From: JAVBMP01 sp031552195
Lineage (GTDB): Bacteria; Desulfobacterota; Desulfovibrionia; Desulfovibrionales; Desulfovibrionaceae
Length of the DNA stretch: 64,000 bases
Assembly (NCBI GenBank): GCA_031552195.1
Contig: JAVBMT010000015.1
Location: 3,204 to 67,203, forward strand
Direction of reading: 5' to 3'
Shown: one piece after another, positions 37,322-45,606 of the stretch
Numbering within the stretch: the stretch's first letter is position 1
Layout of the letters: each line of letters begins with the position of its first letter
Made by a program: the position numbers and the translations under genes
The notes under the pieces: model-generated
Database searches by the model: none
Told to the model about the DNA's origin: nothing
What the model saw: only the letters and a program-made list of their open reading frames with translations

Positions 37322-38158
37322 ATGCGTGTCCTCTTATTAACAGCAGCTTTTATATTGTTTGTTATTCTAGGGAGCTTAGCAATGGCAGATCAAGTGACAA
37401 GACCCGGTCCAGGATGTAGTGGTGGGGGAGAAGAGGCGGAACGCTTGTACAACCTTGGTTTGGACTATCGCAATGGTATGCGAGGCATGCCGTTTGACAT
37501 AAAAAAGGCTATCAAGTGTTATGAAGAGGCTGTGCAGCTTGGCAGCGCCAAAGCGGCTATTAACCTGGGTATAGTATTGCGCCAAGCATATGTTGATGAG
37601 CCAAACGAACAAGAAATGCTTGAATTATCTGTTAAGTATTTTCAAAAAGCCGTAGATATGGGTTGCCCCGATGGGTATTACCATTGGTCTTATGTAACAG
37701 AAAAAGGCTGGGGTACCCGCACAAGCAAGTTGGAATCAAAAAAGCTTATGGAAAAAGGTGTGGAAGAAGGATCTTATGCCTGCATGGCTGGGCTTGGAAT
37801 GATTATGAAGGCAGAGAGGAAACAGGAAGAAGCTCAAGTATGGCTTCAGCGTTCGCTAGATGGAGGCTATGGGCTTGCAGCGGAACCTTTAGCGCTGCTA
37901 TATTTTGCAAAGGGCGATCTGGAAGCAGAAGTCAGGGTACTGCGCCAAGGGGCACGCCTAGGAGACAGAATGAGCTTGGCTAGGTTACGTGTGCTGTATA
38001 AAGATGAGACTAGGCAACCAAAAGACCTGGAGTACGCCGAATGCTTTTCTAAAATATCCAAAGAAATAAATCCTAGGCTCGCCCCTCCCATGATTGACGA
38101 TTTGGACGAACGCTGCCCGCCCAGGCCCATTGTGCCGTATACCAGGCCTATAGAGTGA
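37322..38158 (+). CDS. secreted Sel1-repeat / DUF6396-type protein (possible immunity-like protein)
   Basis: A 278-residue protein with a signal peptide (MRVLLLTAAFILFVILGSLAMA). Tetratricopeptide-like Sel1 repeats follow (AERLYNLGLDYRNGMRGMPF, AIKCYEEAVQLGSAKAAINL, KYFQKAVDMGCPDGYYHW). The C-terminus, LRQGARLGDRMSLARL ... EYAECFSKI ... DDLDERCPP, matches my memory of DUF6396-containing Sel1 proteins. Relatives are often tandem periplasmic genes near polymorphic-toxin or type VI effector loci. An immunity role is therefore possible but unproven, and no toxin gene is seen here. The codon bias is AT-richer than in the window's core genes. A broken second copy overlaps its stop. Confidence 0.75.
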   Translation: MRVLLLTAAFILFVILGSLAMADQVTRPGPGCSGGGEEAERLYNLGLDYRNGMRGMPFDIKKAIKCYEEAVQLGSAKAAINLGIVLRQAYVDEPNEQEMLELSVKYFQKAVDMGCPDGYYHWSYVTEKGWGTRTSKLESKKLMEKGVEEGSYACMAGLGMIMKAERKQEEAQVWLQRSLDGGYGLAAEPLALLYFAKGDLEAEVRVLRQGARLGDRMSLARLRVLYKDETRQPKDLEYAECFSKISKEINPRLAPPMIDDLDERCPPRPIVPYTRPIE

Positions 38159-38250
38159 TGTTGCGCTGTCTGTTCGCTTTGCTCCTTTTGGCGATATCAA
38201 CTCCCTGCTTCGTACCGCTGCCCGTGATGGCAGATCAAGCAATTAGGTAA
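38158..38250 (+). pseudogene. truncated second copy of the Sel1/DUF6396-type gene (signal peptide only)
   Basis: ATG 38158 overlaps the preceding stop (TGATG) and encodes 30 residues, MLRCLFALLLLAISTPCFVP then LPVMADQAIR. This is a signal peptide plus the same post-cleavage ADQ start as the upstream protein (MADQVTRP). Its stop codon TAA is the first three bases of the 28-bp inverted repeat at 38248. The simplest reading is a tandem paralogue cut by the insertion carrying the DUF6602 gene. Confidence 0.6.
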
Positions 38251-39325
38251 TATTTATGACAAATGTTCAACTGGATAGAGTACAGTTGAGGGTAGCTCCA
38301 TCTTTATTGAACACAACAGAAAACTCAAAGGATTCAGTAATAAACCCTTCTGCGAAGTCTACTCGAGAATAAACCGTCTTGCCTTGATGCCTGACTTCTC
38401 GAGCAAATGTTTTCATTTGGAAGCTCTCCTCTAAGAGATATCTCCCAATGTGGTTTTTATATATATTCTCAATGAAGACGCAGAAATACTTTCTAAATGC
38501 TTCTTCAATTTTTTTATTGATATTGGCGCCATTCCAAGAGTGTATCTCAATATCGGTGTCCAAGTATTCATCTACGTCTATGCCATTAATTATGAATGTC
38601 CAATCTTTGAACTCCTCACTGTCTACATTGCTAATTGGGTATTTGCTTGCAAAAGCATTTCTAATGTCTTTTTTTGTCAATATTGAACCAAGCTTTTTGA
38701 TTTCTATATCGTGAAAATAAAAGCCATGTGTCCCAATAAGTATTGTTTTTATTATAGGATTACAAAGAAAGTGCGGGTCTTCTTTTTGGAAATATTCTAG
38801 AACATGGCTTTTTCCTAGATTTCCAGTAAAAGCAATTAATGTATTTTTCCCTATAGGTAGTGGATGTACATATTTTTGCATTATTTTACAGACATCAGCT
38901 TGTCTAACAGATGATTTTATCTGTATATCATCAACTATTGATTCTAGTGGAAATAGACCTGTTGTATCATCCAACATAAAACTTGGTGCAGACTCTCTAT
39001 CATATATTAATATGTCTCTTTCTTCTGTTCTTCCGCCAAGATTGTCAATAATCCACCCTCTAGCAACGCCAAATCGCATTGGGAGCAAATTTTTGAATAT
39101 TGATTTTAGGCGAAGCTCAATAATTGTTCCTTTAATATGTCCATCATTGGTATTAGAAAATGTTTCAATAGCAGATATAAGGTTTGAAAATTCTATTTTA
39201 AAGTTATCGAGAAAAATATTCATAACTCGTCCTTAAAAATGATGTGTGTGCAACATATCTGATTTGTTCTAACTGTACTACCCAAAGAAAAACATTGTCC
39301 AGTTGAACATTTGTCATAAATATTA
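38248..39325. mobile_element. 1,078-bp unit bounded by a perfect 28-bp inverted repeat, carrying the DUF6602 gene
   Basis: The 28 bases at 38248-38275 (TAATATTTATGACAAATGTT...) recur as an exact reverse complement at 39298-39325. The only gene between them is the DUF6602 gene. No transposase is present. It may be a small mobilised cassette, or the arms may be duplicated flanking sequence from a recombination event. Confidence 0.6.
38267..39223 (-). CDS. DUF6602-type protein, possible defence-associated nuclease-like protein
   Basis: A 318-residue cytoplasmic protein. Its N-terminal half shows the pattern GTIIELRLKSIFKNLLPMRF, then RGWIIDNLGG, EERDILIYDRESAP and LFPLESIVDDIQIKSS. The latter (D...I/V-YD ... 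E ... K) is the layout of a PD-(D/E)XK-like nuclease core as found in DUF6602 proteins. Catalytic activity is inferred, not shown. DUF6602 genes are scattered and often lie in genomic or defence islands. The gene is low-GC, is oriented opposite to the Sel1 gene, and is enclosed by a perfect 28-bp inverted repeat. Confidence 0.7.
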   Translation of the reverse strand: MNIFLDNFKIEFSNLISAIETFSNTNDGHIKGTIIELRLKSIFKNLLPMRFGVARGWIIDNLGGRTEERDILIYDRESAPSFMLDDTTGLFPLESIVDDIQIKSSVRQADVCKIMQKYVHPLPIGKNTLIAFTGNLGKSHVLEYFQKEDPHFLCNPIIKTILIGTHGFYFHDIEIKKLGSILTKKDIRNAFASKYPISNVDSEEFKDWTFIINGIDVDEYLDTDIEIHSWNGANINKKIEEAFRKYFCVFIENIYKNHIGRYLLEESFQMKTFAREVRHQGKTVYSRVDFAEGFITESFEFSVVFNKDGATLNCTLSS

Positions 39326-39442
39326 ACTAATTGATAGTGAAGTCCATGCGGCGGACTGGTATATGAGCAGATGTTTCTAGCTGATTTCATTGGATATATA
39401 CAAAAAGACTCCAAATCACTCCTTTTTGTATACACAGGACAT

Positions 39443-39473
39443 AAAAAAAGGACTCAGATTTTACTCTAAGTCC
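39443..39473 (-). terminator. terminator of tRNA-Thr
   Basis: On the minus strand the hairpin GGACTTAGA - GTAAAA - TCTGAGTCC (one T-G pair) is followed by seven T. It starts 13 bases after the CCA end of the tRNA. Confidence 0.85.
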
Positions 39474-39485
39474 CTTATTTTATTA

Positions 39486-39561
<76 letters not shown>

Positions 39562-39599
39562 ATATTCCTGAAATCACTTAAATTTGCGTCCCTCTTCGG

Positions 39600-39655
39600 C
39601 TGAATACTGTATTTACGAATCAGCCGCTCTACCAGCTGAGCTAAGTTGTCCCGCA
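39600..39655 (-). pseudogene. tRNA-like remnant (5' half of a Thr-type tRNA)
   Basis: The minus strand contains TTAGCTCAGCTGGTAGAGCG then GCTGATTCGTAA, which closely matches the D-arm to anticodon loop of the intact tRNA-Thr downstream. Similarity stops right after the anticodon loop, and no T-arm or 3' acceptor half follows. It lies about 39 bases upstream of the intact gene. It is best read as a tRNA fragment left by duplication or recombination. Confidence 0.65.
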
Positions 39656-39933
39656 GCGGCAACGCCGCCTTGGGCAATTTAGTGCCTTGAGCTTTGACAA
39701 AAGTCAAGTTTTTTTCCGTTGATCCGCCCCGTGGAGACCAACTGCCGCCAGCCGGAACGAGCGGCAAATTTTTCAAGGATATTGCCGGTTCCCCGCATGA
39801 CAGGCGGAACACTCCAAGCATGAACGTTTCCCGTTATGCGCGTGCGGAAGTTTGGCAACAGGCTCTTAACGCAAAAAACAGGGGCTGTGCGCCCCTTGGA
39901 AAATTCCGTTTTCCGGAATCAGCAGCAGTATAA

Positions 39934-39957
39934 CGCCCCCGCCTTCAGGCGGGGGCG
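39934..39957 (-). terminator. hairpin downstream of the YecR-like gene
   Basis: Ten-bp perfect arms CGCCCCCGCC / GGCGGGGGCG with loop TTCA, 17 bases past the stop of the YecR-like gene. The downstream tail is only weakly T-rich. Confidence 0.6.
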
Positions 39958-39974
39958 GCATTACCCTGCCTGTA

Positions 39975-40328
39975 TTATTTTTTAACCGGCTTCGGTTTGA
40001 CTTTGGTTTCGGCTCCGGTGCCCACGCACTGGAATTCTTTGGTAACCTGCCATTCGTTACAACCTGTGGAACCAGGCTGGATACAAGCTTTAGAGAGTCC
40101 GCCAAAGGCTTCGGCGCTATGGTAGCCCCATGTTTTGCAGCGTTCCTCCGCCAGGGCAAGGGCCTGCGCATCGTCAACCTGCGGCGTTTCAAACGCGCCG
40201 TATGAATATGACAGCCGAATTACGGCATCGGCGCGGCTGCCGCCGGTCGCGGCCCACTGTTTAGGCACAACGCAGCCGACAAGCAAGAGCATGCTCAGAG
40301 ACACCCCGATCAATATCAAATTTTTCAT
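39975..40328 (-). CDS. YecR-like lipoprotein
   Basis: A 117-residue lipoprotein with signal MKNLILIGVSLSMLLLVGC (lipobox LVGC). The mature part has the YecR pattern: RLSYSYGAFETPQVD, QALALAEERCKTWGYHSAEAF, CIQPGSTGCNEWQVTKEFQC, with four conserved cysteines. It has a Lys/Pro tail (VKPKPVKK). In E. coli yecR belongs to the flagellar regulon but has no known function; no flagellar genes are in this window. It is a single gene with its own terminator. Confidence 0.8.
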   Translation of the reverse strand: MKNLILIGVSLSMLLLVGCVVPKQWAATGGSRADAVIRLSYSYGAFETPQVDDAQALALAEERCKTWGYHSAEAFGGLSKACIQPGSTGCNEWQVTKEFQCVGTGAETKVKPKPVKK

Positions 40329-40534
40329 AAAAGCTATCCTCCTTAAGAATTACACATATATAACATTCATAACCAAATATGTTTATATAGAACAGCAGAT
40401 TAAAACTTGTCAAGATGCGGCGGCAACACCCGGATTGAAAGGACTTTCCGGCCGGCGTCCTGCGAGCGATGCCTTGGGGCCGCCACCTCTCATCAAAAAA
40501 GATTCGATTCTAACCTGAAACAAGGAGATGCTAC

Positions 40535-40798
40535 ATGCCAGAGGCATTCACTTCATCCGTGCAATTCACGCCCGAGTTCCAGCATGAAATAAACCGCCCG
40601 CTGGAACTGCTGATAGGCATCAGGGCCATAGCCCTCTTCCTGAAGATCAGCCACCGCCGGGCCCTGCGCCTGGAATTCGAAGGCGCGCCTATACTCCGCG
40701 ACGAAACCGGCACGGCCCGCACGGAAAAAACCGAGCTCTGGCTCTGGTGGAAATCACGTTACACCAAGTCCGGAAACAGGAAAAAAGCCGTCGAATAA
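40535..40798 (+). CDS. small HTH-like protein (87 aa), possible excisionase/AlpA-like fold
   Basis: ATG 40535 has a strong ribosome-binding site (AAGGAG, seven bases upstream). The middle, LLIGIRAIALFLKISHRRAL then RLEFEGAPILRDETG, followed by TELWLWWKSRY, resembles winged-helix proteins in which a turn (ISHRRA) is followed by a wing (GAPILRD) and a closing tryptophan helix. No close named family is recognised. It stands alone between the YecR-like gene and murI. It could be a DNA-binding regulator. Confidence 0.55.
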   Translation: MPEAFTSSVQFTPEFQHEINRPLELLIGIRAIALFLKISHRRALRLEFEGAPILRDETGTARTEKTELWLWWKSRYTKSGNRKKAVE

Positions 40799-40837
40799 GA
40801 CGCGGCAAACCGCCTGGCCGGCAATTCACGCGCTCTT

Positions 40838-41707
40838 TCACAGATTCACAAGTTCAACATCTTCGGGCTTTACCTCCCGGCCGAGAAAAAGCCCGCCGAT
40901 GCGCGCGAAACGCCCCACGTCGTCAGTAGTCATGAAACGCAGGTCCGGGCTGCTTTTCTCAGCGCGCAGCAGATCCAGCCGGGCCAGTTCGCTTTCTACC
41001 GCCTGAGCGGTGGTGGCGGCGGAGTCGACTATCACCGGCCCTTGCCCTACCACCTTGCGGATGGCCCCGGCCAGGGGCGGAAAATGCGTGCAGCCCAGCA
41101 CCAGGCAATCCGGCCCGGTTTCCCCCGCGCCGGAAAACAGCGGCTCAAGATAGCGCCGGGCCACGGCCTCGGCCACATCGCCTTCTATCCACCCTTCTTC
41201 AGCCAGAGAAACAAACAATGAGCAAGGCCGTCCGCTGACGCGCGCCTCCGGCCTCAGGTCCGTTATGGCCTTGTGGTAGGCGCGGTTGTTGATGGTAGAT
41301 TCCGTGGCGATAACGGCGATGTGCCCGCTGCGGCTGGCCGAACAGGCCGCGGCGGCCCCCGGCTCGATAACTCCCAAAACCGGCAAATCCGGCCAGGCCT
41401 CGCGTAAATCGTCCAAAGCCGCGGCTGTGGCCGTATTGCAGGCTATCACCAGTAATTTGATGCGTTGTTCCACCAAGCGGGCGGCCGCTTGCAGGGCGTA
41501 ACGCGATACGGTGTCTCTGCTCTTCGTGCCGTACGGCAGGCGGGCGGTGTCTCCAAGGTATAGCAAGCGCTCGTGCGGCAACCGTTCGCTTATTGCCCGC
41601 AAAACCGTAAGGCCGCCGACGCCGGAGTCAAAAACCCCTATGGGCAGGCCGCTCTCTTCCACTGCAAGAGGGCGGCCTTGCTTTATGGCCTTTTCTCCAT
41701 TGCGCAT
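40838..41707 (-). CDS. murI: glutamate racemase
   Basis: It interconverts L- and D-glutamate for peptidoglycan. The 289-residue protein has GVFDSGVGGLTVLRAI, the first catalytic Cys in VIACNTATAAAL, and the second in LGCTHFPPLAG. The N-terminus is about 20 residues longer than usual, and no internal ATG offers a shorter start. Its ATG lies one base after the pyridoxal-kinase stop, and GGAGGA sits inside the end of that gene, so translation is coupled. Confidence 0.95.
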   Translation of the reverse strand: MRNGEKAIKQGRPLAVEESGLPIGVFDSGVGGLTVLRAISERLPHERLLYLGDTARLPYGTKSRDTVSRYALQAAARLVEQRIKLLVIACNTATAAALDDLREAWPDLPVLGVIEPGAAAACSASRSGHIAVIATESTINNRAYHKAITDLRPEARVSGRPCSLFVSLAEEGWIEGDVAEAVARRYLEPLFSGAGETGPDCLVLGCTHFPPLAGAIRKVVGQGPVIVDSAATTAQAVESELARLDLLRAEKSSPDLRFMTTDDVGRFARIGGLFLGREVKPEDVELVNL

Positions 41708-41708
41708 G

Positions 41709-42662
41709 TTATTCCTCCAAAAGTTCGTAACGGCTGTTCGTGAAGGGCAGGTTAAGCGTTCCCAATACTTTTTCCAGCAAAATTCCGTCCGTTCCGGGAA
41801 GCTTGTAGCCGAAAGTCGCCCTTATGCCCATAGTGACGAACTGCACCGCCCTGTCCATGGCTATGGGCAGGCTGTCTCCCTGCATGAGGCAGGCCGTGAG
41901 CACGCTGGTGAACGTATCGCCCGTTCCGGGATAAAAGGCCGGAATATATTCGCAATCCACCTTCCAGAATCTATCCTGTTCCCTGTGGTAAGCCACAACC
42001 GAACTGAGGCCGCCGCCAAGAAGCGGAACGCTGGTCATAATCGCCATATCCGGCCCAACAGCGGAAAGACGGCGCAGCCAGTCTTTAACCTTCTCCACTT
42101 CCAGCCCGCTTTCCGCACCGGCCTTAAGGCCTCCGCCCCGCTCCGCGCCGACATGCCGGACTGACCGGTAAGCGGCCTCCGCTTCAGGCGGGAAGGGTTC
42201 CCCCAGCAGCAAGGCGGCTTCCGTAAGGTTGGGCGTTATGCAGTGAGCGCGGGTTATCAGGCGGCGCTGGCATTCCACCATTTCCATGCTCATGGTCGGA
42301 TCAAGCCGGCCGTTGTCGCCCAGAACCGGGTCAACCACCACCAGCCCGTCTTTTTCCAGGCAATGTTCAATACATTCCATTACGGTGTCCGCCTGCCCGG
42401 CGGAACCCAAAAAGCCGCTGTAAACCGCGTCAAAGCGCAGACCCATCCTGCGCCAGTGGCCTAAAAAATCGCGCATGGCCGCACTGAGGTCAACAAAGCA
42501 GAAATCGCTCACTCCGCTGGTTTGCGTTGACAGCACCGCAGTGGGCAAAGGGCAGACCTGTATTCCCATGGCGGAAAATACCGGAATAACCACGGTAAGC
42601 GAAGTGCGCCCGAATCCGGAAAGGTCGTGTACGGCCGCTATTCTTAAAGCTGGTTTGCGCAT
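41709..42662 (-). CDS. pyridoxal/pyridoxamine kinase (PdxK/PdxY family)
   Basis: It phosphorylates B6 vitamers in PLP salvage. The frame is open from 42905, but the start at 42662 (MRKPALRIAAVHDLSGFGRT, GGAGG about ten bases upstream) fits the family; length is then 317 residues. LPTAVLSTQTSGVSDF, VVDPVLGDNGRL, TPNLTEAALLLGE and the anion-hole motif FYPGTGDTFTSVL are visible. An insert of about 25 residues (HVGAERGGGLKAGAESGLEV) lengthens it relative to typical PdxY. It is coupled to murI downstream, linking PLP salvage with cell-wall precursor supply only by transcription. Confidence 0.9.
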   Translation of the reverse strand: MRKPALRIAAVHDLSGFGRTSLTVVIPVFSAMGIQVCPLPTAVLSTQTSGVSDFCFVDLSAAMRDFLGHWRRMGLRFDAVYSGFLGSAGQADTVMECIEHCLEKDGLVVVDPVLGDNGRLDPTMSMEMVECQRRLITRAHCITPNLTEAALLLGEPFPPEAEAAYRSVRHVGAERGGGLKAGAESGLEVEKVKDWLRRLSAVGPDMAIMTSVPLLGGGLSSVVAYHREQDRFWKVDCEYIPAFYPGTGDTFTSVLTACLMQGDSLPIAMDRAVQFVTMGIRATFGYKLPGTDGILLEKVLGTLNLPFTNSRYELLEE

Positions 42663-42923
42663 GGTCTGGATGCCTCCGCCCCGACGTTCGGATACGTCAG
42701 GGCATTTTAACTTCAGCAAGGCTCTTTTCACCGCTTTTTTCTGAAAAAATGGCCGTTTAACGCGATATCGGGCTGAAATATCCACCGGCGGCAAGAAGAG
42801 CGCTTTATTTCGTGCGCGCGCAAAGGCGGTTCCCGCCTTTGCCAGAGGCGCTCTATGCCGCCCGCTTGCGCGCTTCGCAGGGCGGTCGGCCGGAGCAAAG
42901 AACACTTTTCAAGGTTAATTGCC
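42663..42923. other. intergenic stretch between hypE and the kinase gene with hairpin and repeated motif
   Basis: It holds a 10-bp hairpin GCAAAGGCGG / CCGCCTTTGC (42820-42829 and 42833-42842) and the 15-mer AGGGCATTTTAACTT (42699-42713), which recurs in the hypD-atpZ intergenic region. The kinase promoter probably lies here. Confidence 0.45.
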
Positions 42924-43949
42924 CTAACATATCCTCGGAAGCTGTTCGCCTTCAAGCATGCCGAGCAGACGGCTTCCGCCCAGAGCGGTTTGCAGAACGA
43001 CTTGCCCGCTTCTGGCCTTGCCCGCCTGGCCTGGTTCCAGGATTTCGCCTATTTGCACGGCTTCGCGCCCTTCGGGAAAAGAACGCATTATGCGCAGGGC
43101 TTCTTCCGCCCGCTCTCGCGGCAAAATGCAGATAAGCTTGCCTTCGTTGGCAAGATAAAGCGGATCAAGACCGAGCAGTGAACAACCGGCGCCCACTTCT
43201 TTTTTCACAGGCAGGGCGGATTCAAAAATCCGGCAGATTACGCCCGACTGTTCCGTGATTTCATTCAAGGTAGTCGCAAGGCCGCCGCGCGTGGGGTCGC
43301 GCAGAACATGCACGGGCAGGTCGCGCACCAGGGCGTTGGCCATATGGTTCAGGGCGGCGGAATCCGATTTTATATCCGGGCTGACGGAAAGACCGGCCCG
43401 CTGCGAAAGTATGGTCAGGCCGTGGTCTCCAAGGCTGCCGGAAATAAGCACCGCGTCGCCCGGTGCCGCCTTGCGTCCGGAAGGCGGTTCAGGGGTGATA
43501 ATCTGGCCAAGCCCGGTGGTGTTGATGAAAATTTTATCCGCCGCGCCGCGCGGCACCACCTTGGTGTCTCCGGTTACAATGCTCACTCCGGCCTTTGCGG
43601 CGGCTTCGGCCATGGCGGCCACCACCCGTTCGAGAACGTCCATGGGCAGCCCTTCCTCAAGAATGAAACCGCAGCTCAGGTAAAGCGGGCGCGCCCCGAG
43701 CATGGAAACGTCGTTCACCGTGCCGTGCACCGCCAAAGAGCCGATGTTTCCGCCGGGAAATTCAATGGGGTCGACTGTATAGCTGTCCGTGCTCATGGAA
43801 ACCGGGCCGGAAATTTCCAGCAGCGCGGCGTCGTCAAGGCTGTTCAGGGCCGGGTTGGAGAAATGGCGCAGGAAAAGGCCGGAAACAAGCCGTTGCGAGG
43901 CTCTGCCGCCGCTGCCGCAATCCAAAAGCAAAATTTCAGATGTTGCCAT
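42924..43949 (-). CDS. hypE: hydrogenase maturation carbamoyl dehydratase HypE
   Basis: HypE dehydrates a carbamoyl group on its C-terminal Cys to the cyanide ligand of NiFe hydrogenases. The 341-residue protein has LLDCGSGGRASQRLVSGLF, STDSYTVDPIEFPGGNIG, SIVTGDTKVVPRG and the PurM-type ATP-binding domain. It ends in the functional tail PRIC, so the acceptor Cys is present. It lies 97 bases after hypD on the same strand. hypC, hypF, hypA and hypB are not in the window. Confidence 0.95.
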   Translation of the reverse strand: MATSEILLLDCGSGGRASQRLVSGLFLRHFSNPALNSLDDAALLEISGPVSMSTDSYTVDPIEFPGGNIGSLAVHGTVNDVSMLGARPLYLSCGFILEEGLPMDVLERVVAAMAEAAAKAGVSIVTGDTKVVPRGAADKIFINTTGLGQIITPEPPSGRKAAPGDAVLISGSLGDHGLTILSQRAGLSVSPDIKSDSAALNHMANALVRDLPVHVLRDPTRGGLATTLNEITEQSGVICRIFESALPVKKEVGAGCSLLGLDPLYLANEGKLICILPRERAEEALRIMRSFPEGREAVQIGEILEPGQAGKARSGQVVLQTALGGSRLLGMLEGEQLPRIC

Positions 43950-44046
43950 ATCCCGTCCTTATTCCGTTTTTCAAAGGTTTGTCCAGGCGTCCTGAAAAAG
44001 ACGCGCCGCCGGCCGAGGCGTTCAGCCTTGATAACGCCGGCACGCC

Positions 44047-45183
44047 TTAAATGCCATATTTGAAATAAGCCGCGCAACTGCCTTCGGTGGAAACCATGCA
44101 GGGGCCGACCGGTTTGGCCGGGGTGCAGGCCTTTCCGAACAAAGGGCAGGCGTCGGGCTGGGCCTGCCCTTTCAGGATTTTGCCGCATTGGCAGCCCTTT
44201 ATTTCCGGCACGTCCGGCAAAACAAGCCCGAAATGCTTCCAGGCGTCGAAGGCCGCATATTCTTCCTTCAGAACCAGCCCGCTTTGCGGAATAACGCCCA
44301 GGCCGCGCCAAAGGGCGTCTTGCGGTGAAAAAACGTCAAAAAGAATACGCCTGGCTTTAGGGTTGCCGTTATCATCGACCGCGCGGCGGTATTGGTTGAC
44401 GATTGAAGCGCCCCGCCCGTTTTCACGCGTTTCCAGCATGATGAGCAAAGACTGAAGGATGTCAGCCGGGTCAAAACCCCCTATCACGCCAGGCTTGCCG
44501 AATTCTTCCGCTATAAAACGGTAGGGTTCAAGGCCAAGTATGGTCGAAACGTGGCCGGGAAGCAAAAACGCGTCTATTCCGGCATCAGGGCCGGCATCAG
44601 CCACCGCGCCTTCCGCGCCGCTCAGCAACAGGCGCAGGGCGGGCGGAACCAGCTTGTGGAAAGACAGCACCTTGAAATTCTTCAACCCGGAAGAGCCAGC
44701 CATGCGCACAGCCGCGGCCACGGCCGGGGCTGTGGTTTCAAACCCCACGCCCAAAAAAACCACCTGGCTTTCCGGGCTGCGCCGGGCCAGTTCCAGCGCG
44801 TCAAGCGGTGAATAGACCACCTCCACGCGCCCGCCGGCCGCCTGGGCCTCTTTAAGGCTGCTGCCGCCAGGCCCGGGAACGCGCAGCATGTCGCCGAAGG
44901 TGGCTATAATCACCCCGGGTGTTGCGGCAAGTTGCAGGCAGGCCGCTATTTCCCGGTCATGCGTCACGCAAACCGGACACCCCGGCCCGGAAAGATGCGT
45001 TATCCCTTCCGGCAAAAGGCTGCGCAGGCCGCTGCGGAATATGGAAACGGTGTGCGTGCCGCACACCTCCATAAAACGCAGGGGGGAGCTCAATTTTTTT
45101 TCCAGGGTGTGCAGCAGTGAGCGGCAAAGCGCCGGATCGCTGAAAGAGGACAGAAGGGCGTCAATATTTTTTCCGGCAGACAT
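44047..45183 (-). CDS. hypD: hydrogenase maturation scaffold HypD
   Basis: HypD, with HypC, carries the Fe(CN)2CO group to the NiFe hydrogenase large subunit. The 378-residue protein has the invariant FMEVCGTHTVSIFRSG, LSGPGCPVCVT, the GVGFETTAPAVAAA motif and the C-terminal 4Fe-4S cysteines (CQCGKIL, CPLFGKAC and CMVSTEGSCAAYF). It is the first gene of a hypD-hypE pair and diverges from the atp cluster, with 423 bases between. Confidence 0.96.
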   Translation of the reverse strand: MSAGKNIDALLSSFSDPALCRSLLHTLEKKLSSPLRFMEVCGTHTVSIFRSGLRSLLPEGITHLSGPGCPVCVTHDREIAACLQLAATPGVIIATFGDMLRVPGPGGSSLKEAQAAGGRVEVVYSPLDALELARRSPESQVVFLGVGFETTAPAVAAAVRMAGSSGLKNFKVLSFHKLVPPALRLLLSGAEGAVADAGPDAGIDAFLLPGHVSTILGLEPYRFIAEEFGKPGVIGGFDPADILQSLLIMLETRENGRGASIVNQYRRAVDDNGNPKARRILFDVFSPQDALWRGLGVIPQSGLVLKEEYAAFDAWKHFGLVLPDVPEIKGCQCGKILKGQAQPDACPLFGKACTPAKPVGPCMVSTEGSCAAYFKYGI

Positions 45184-45341
45184 CAGGACCTTCTTTTAGA
45201 GCATTTTAACTTTAAAAATATCTCTGCAATAATCGGTTTTGGATACAGATGGCTATATTTTATCCTACATGCGCAAGCCCAAAGCGGCTGTTAAAGACAC
45301 GCCGCGCTGTTCGCTTGCGGGCGTACGCTAACGCGACCGCC

Positions 45342-45376
45342 AGGGCATTTAAACTTTTTCGAAGTTAAAATGCCCT
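45342..45376. repeat. near-palindromic element AGGGCATTTAAACTT ... AAGTTAAAATGCCCT
   Basis: The arms 45342-45356 and 45362-45376 are inverted repeats with two mismatches around a 5-base loop, in the 423-base stretch between hypD and atpZ. The right arm, read on the minus strand, equals the 15-mer at 42699-42713 exactly, and GAGCATTTTAACTT occurs at 45199-45212. The rest of the 45184-45606 stretch shows no gene. Confidence 0.55.
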
Positions 45377-45606
45377 AATAGATTTACCGTTGATGCGCGG
45401 CGTCAAACTCAAGCCGCGCCGCACCACAGTCTTTACAGCAACAAAGGTGACTGTCAACCTCTGGCGCAAATTAACATCTAAAATCTTGACCGGTTCGAAG
45501 TCCGCCCGAAAGATGGCGGCAGGCGGAAAAAACGCGCGGCGCGGCCTTTCTCCGCCGCCATCCTTGACGCCTCACACCTGGCATGATAAGAAAAAAAAGT
45601 TAAGAT

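Larger units (their letters stand above)
36703..39428. repeat. 15-bp inverted repeat flanking the low-GC island
   Basis: CAAAAAGGAGTGATT at 36703-36717 appears as its reverse complement at 39414-39428. GTATACAC follows closely in the same orientation on the right side of both copies. The pair encloses the small ORF, the Sel1 gene, the truncated copy and the DUF6602 unit. Next to the right copy is an 11-bp hairpin (39397-39407 / 39422-39432). Confidence 0.45.
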
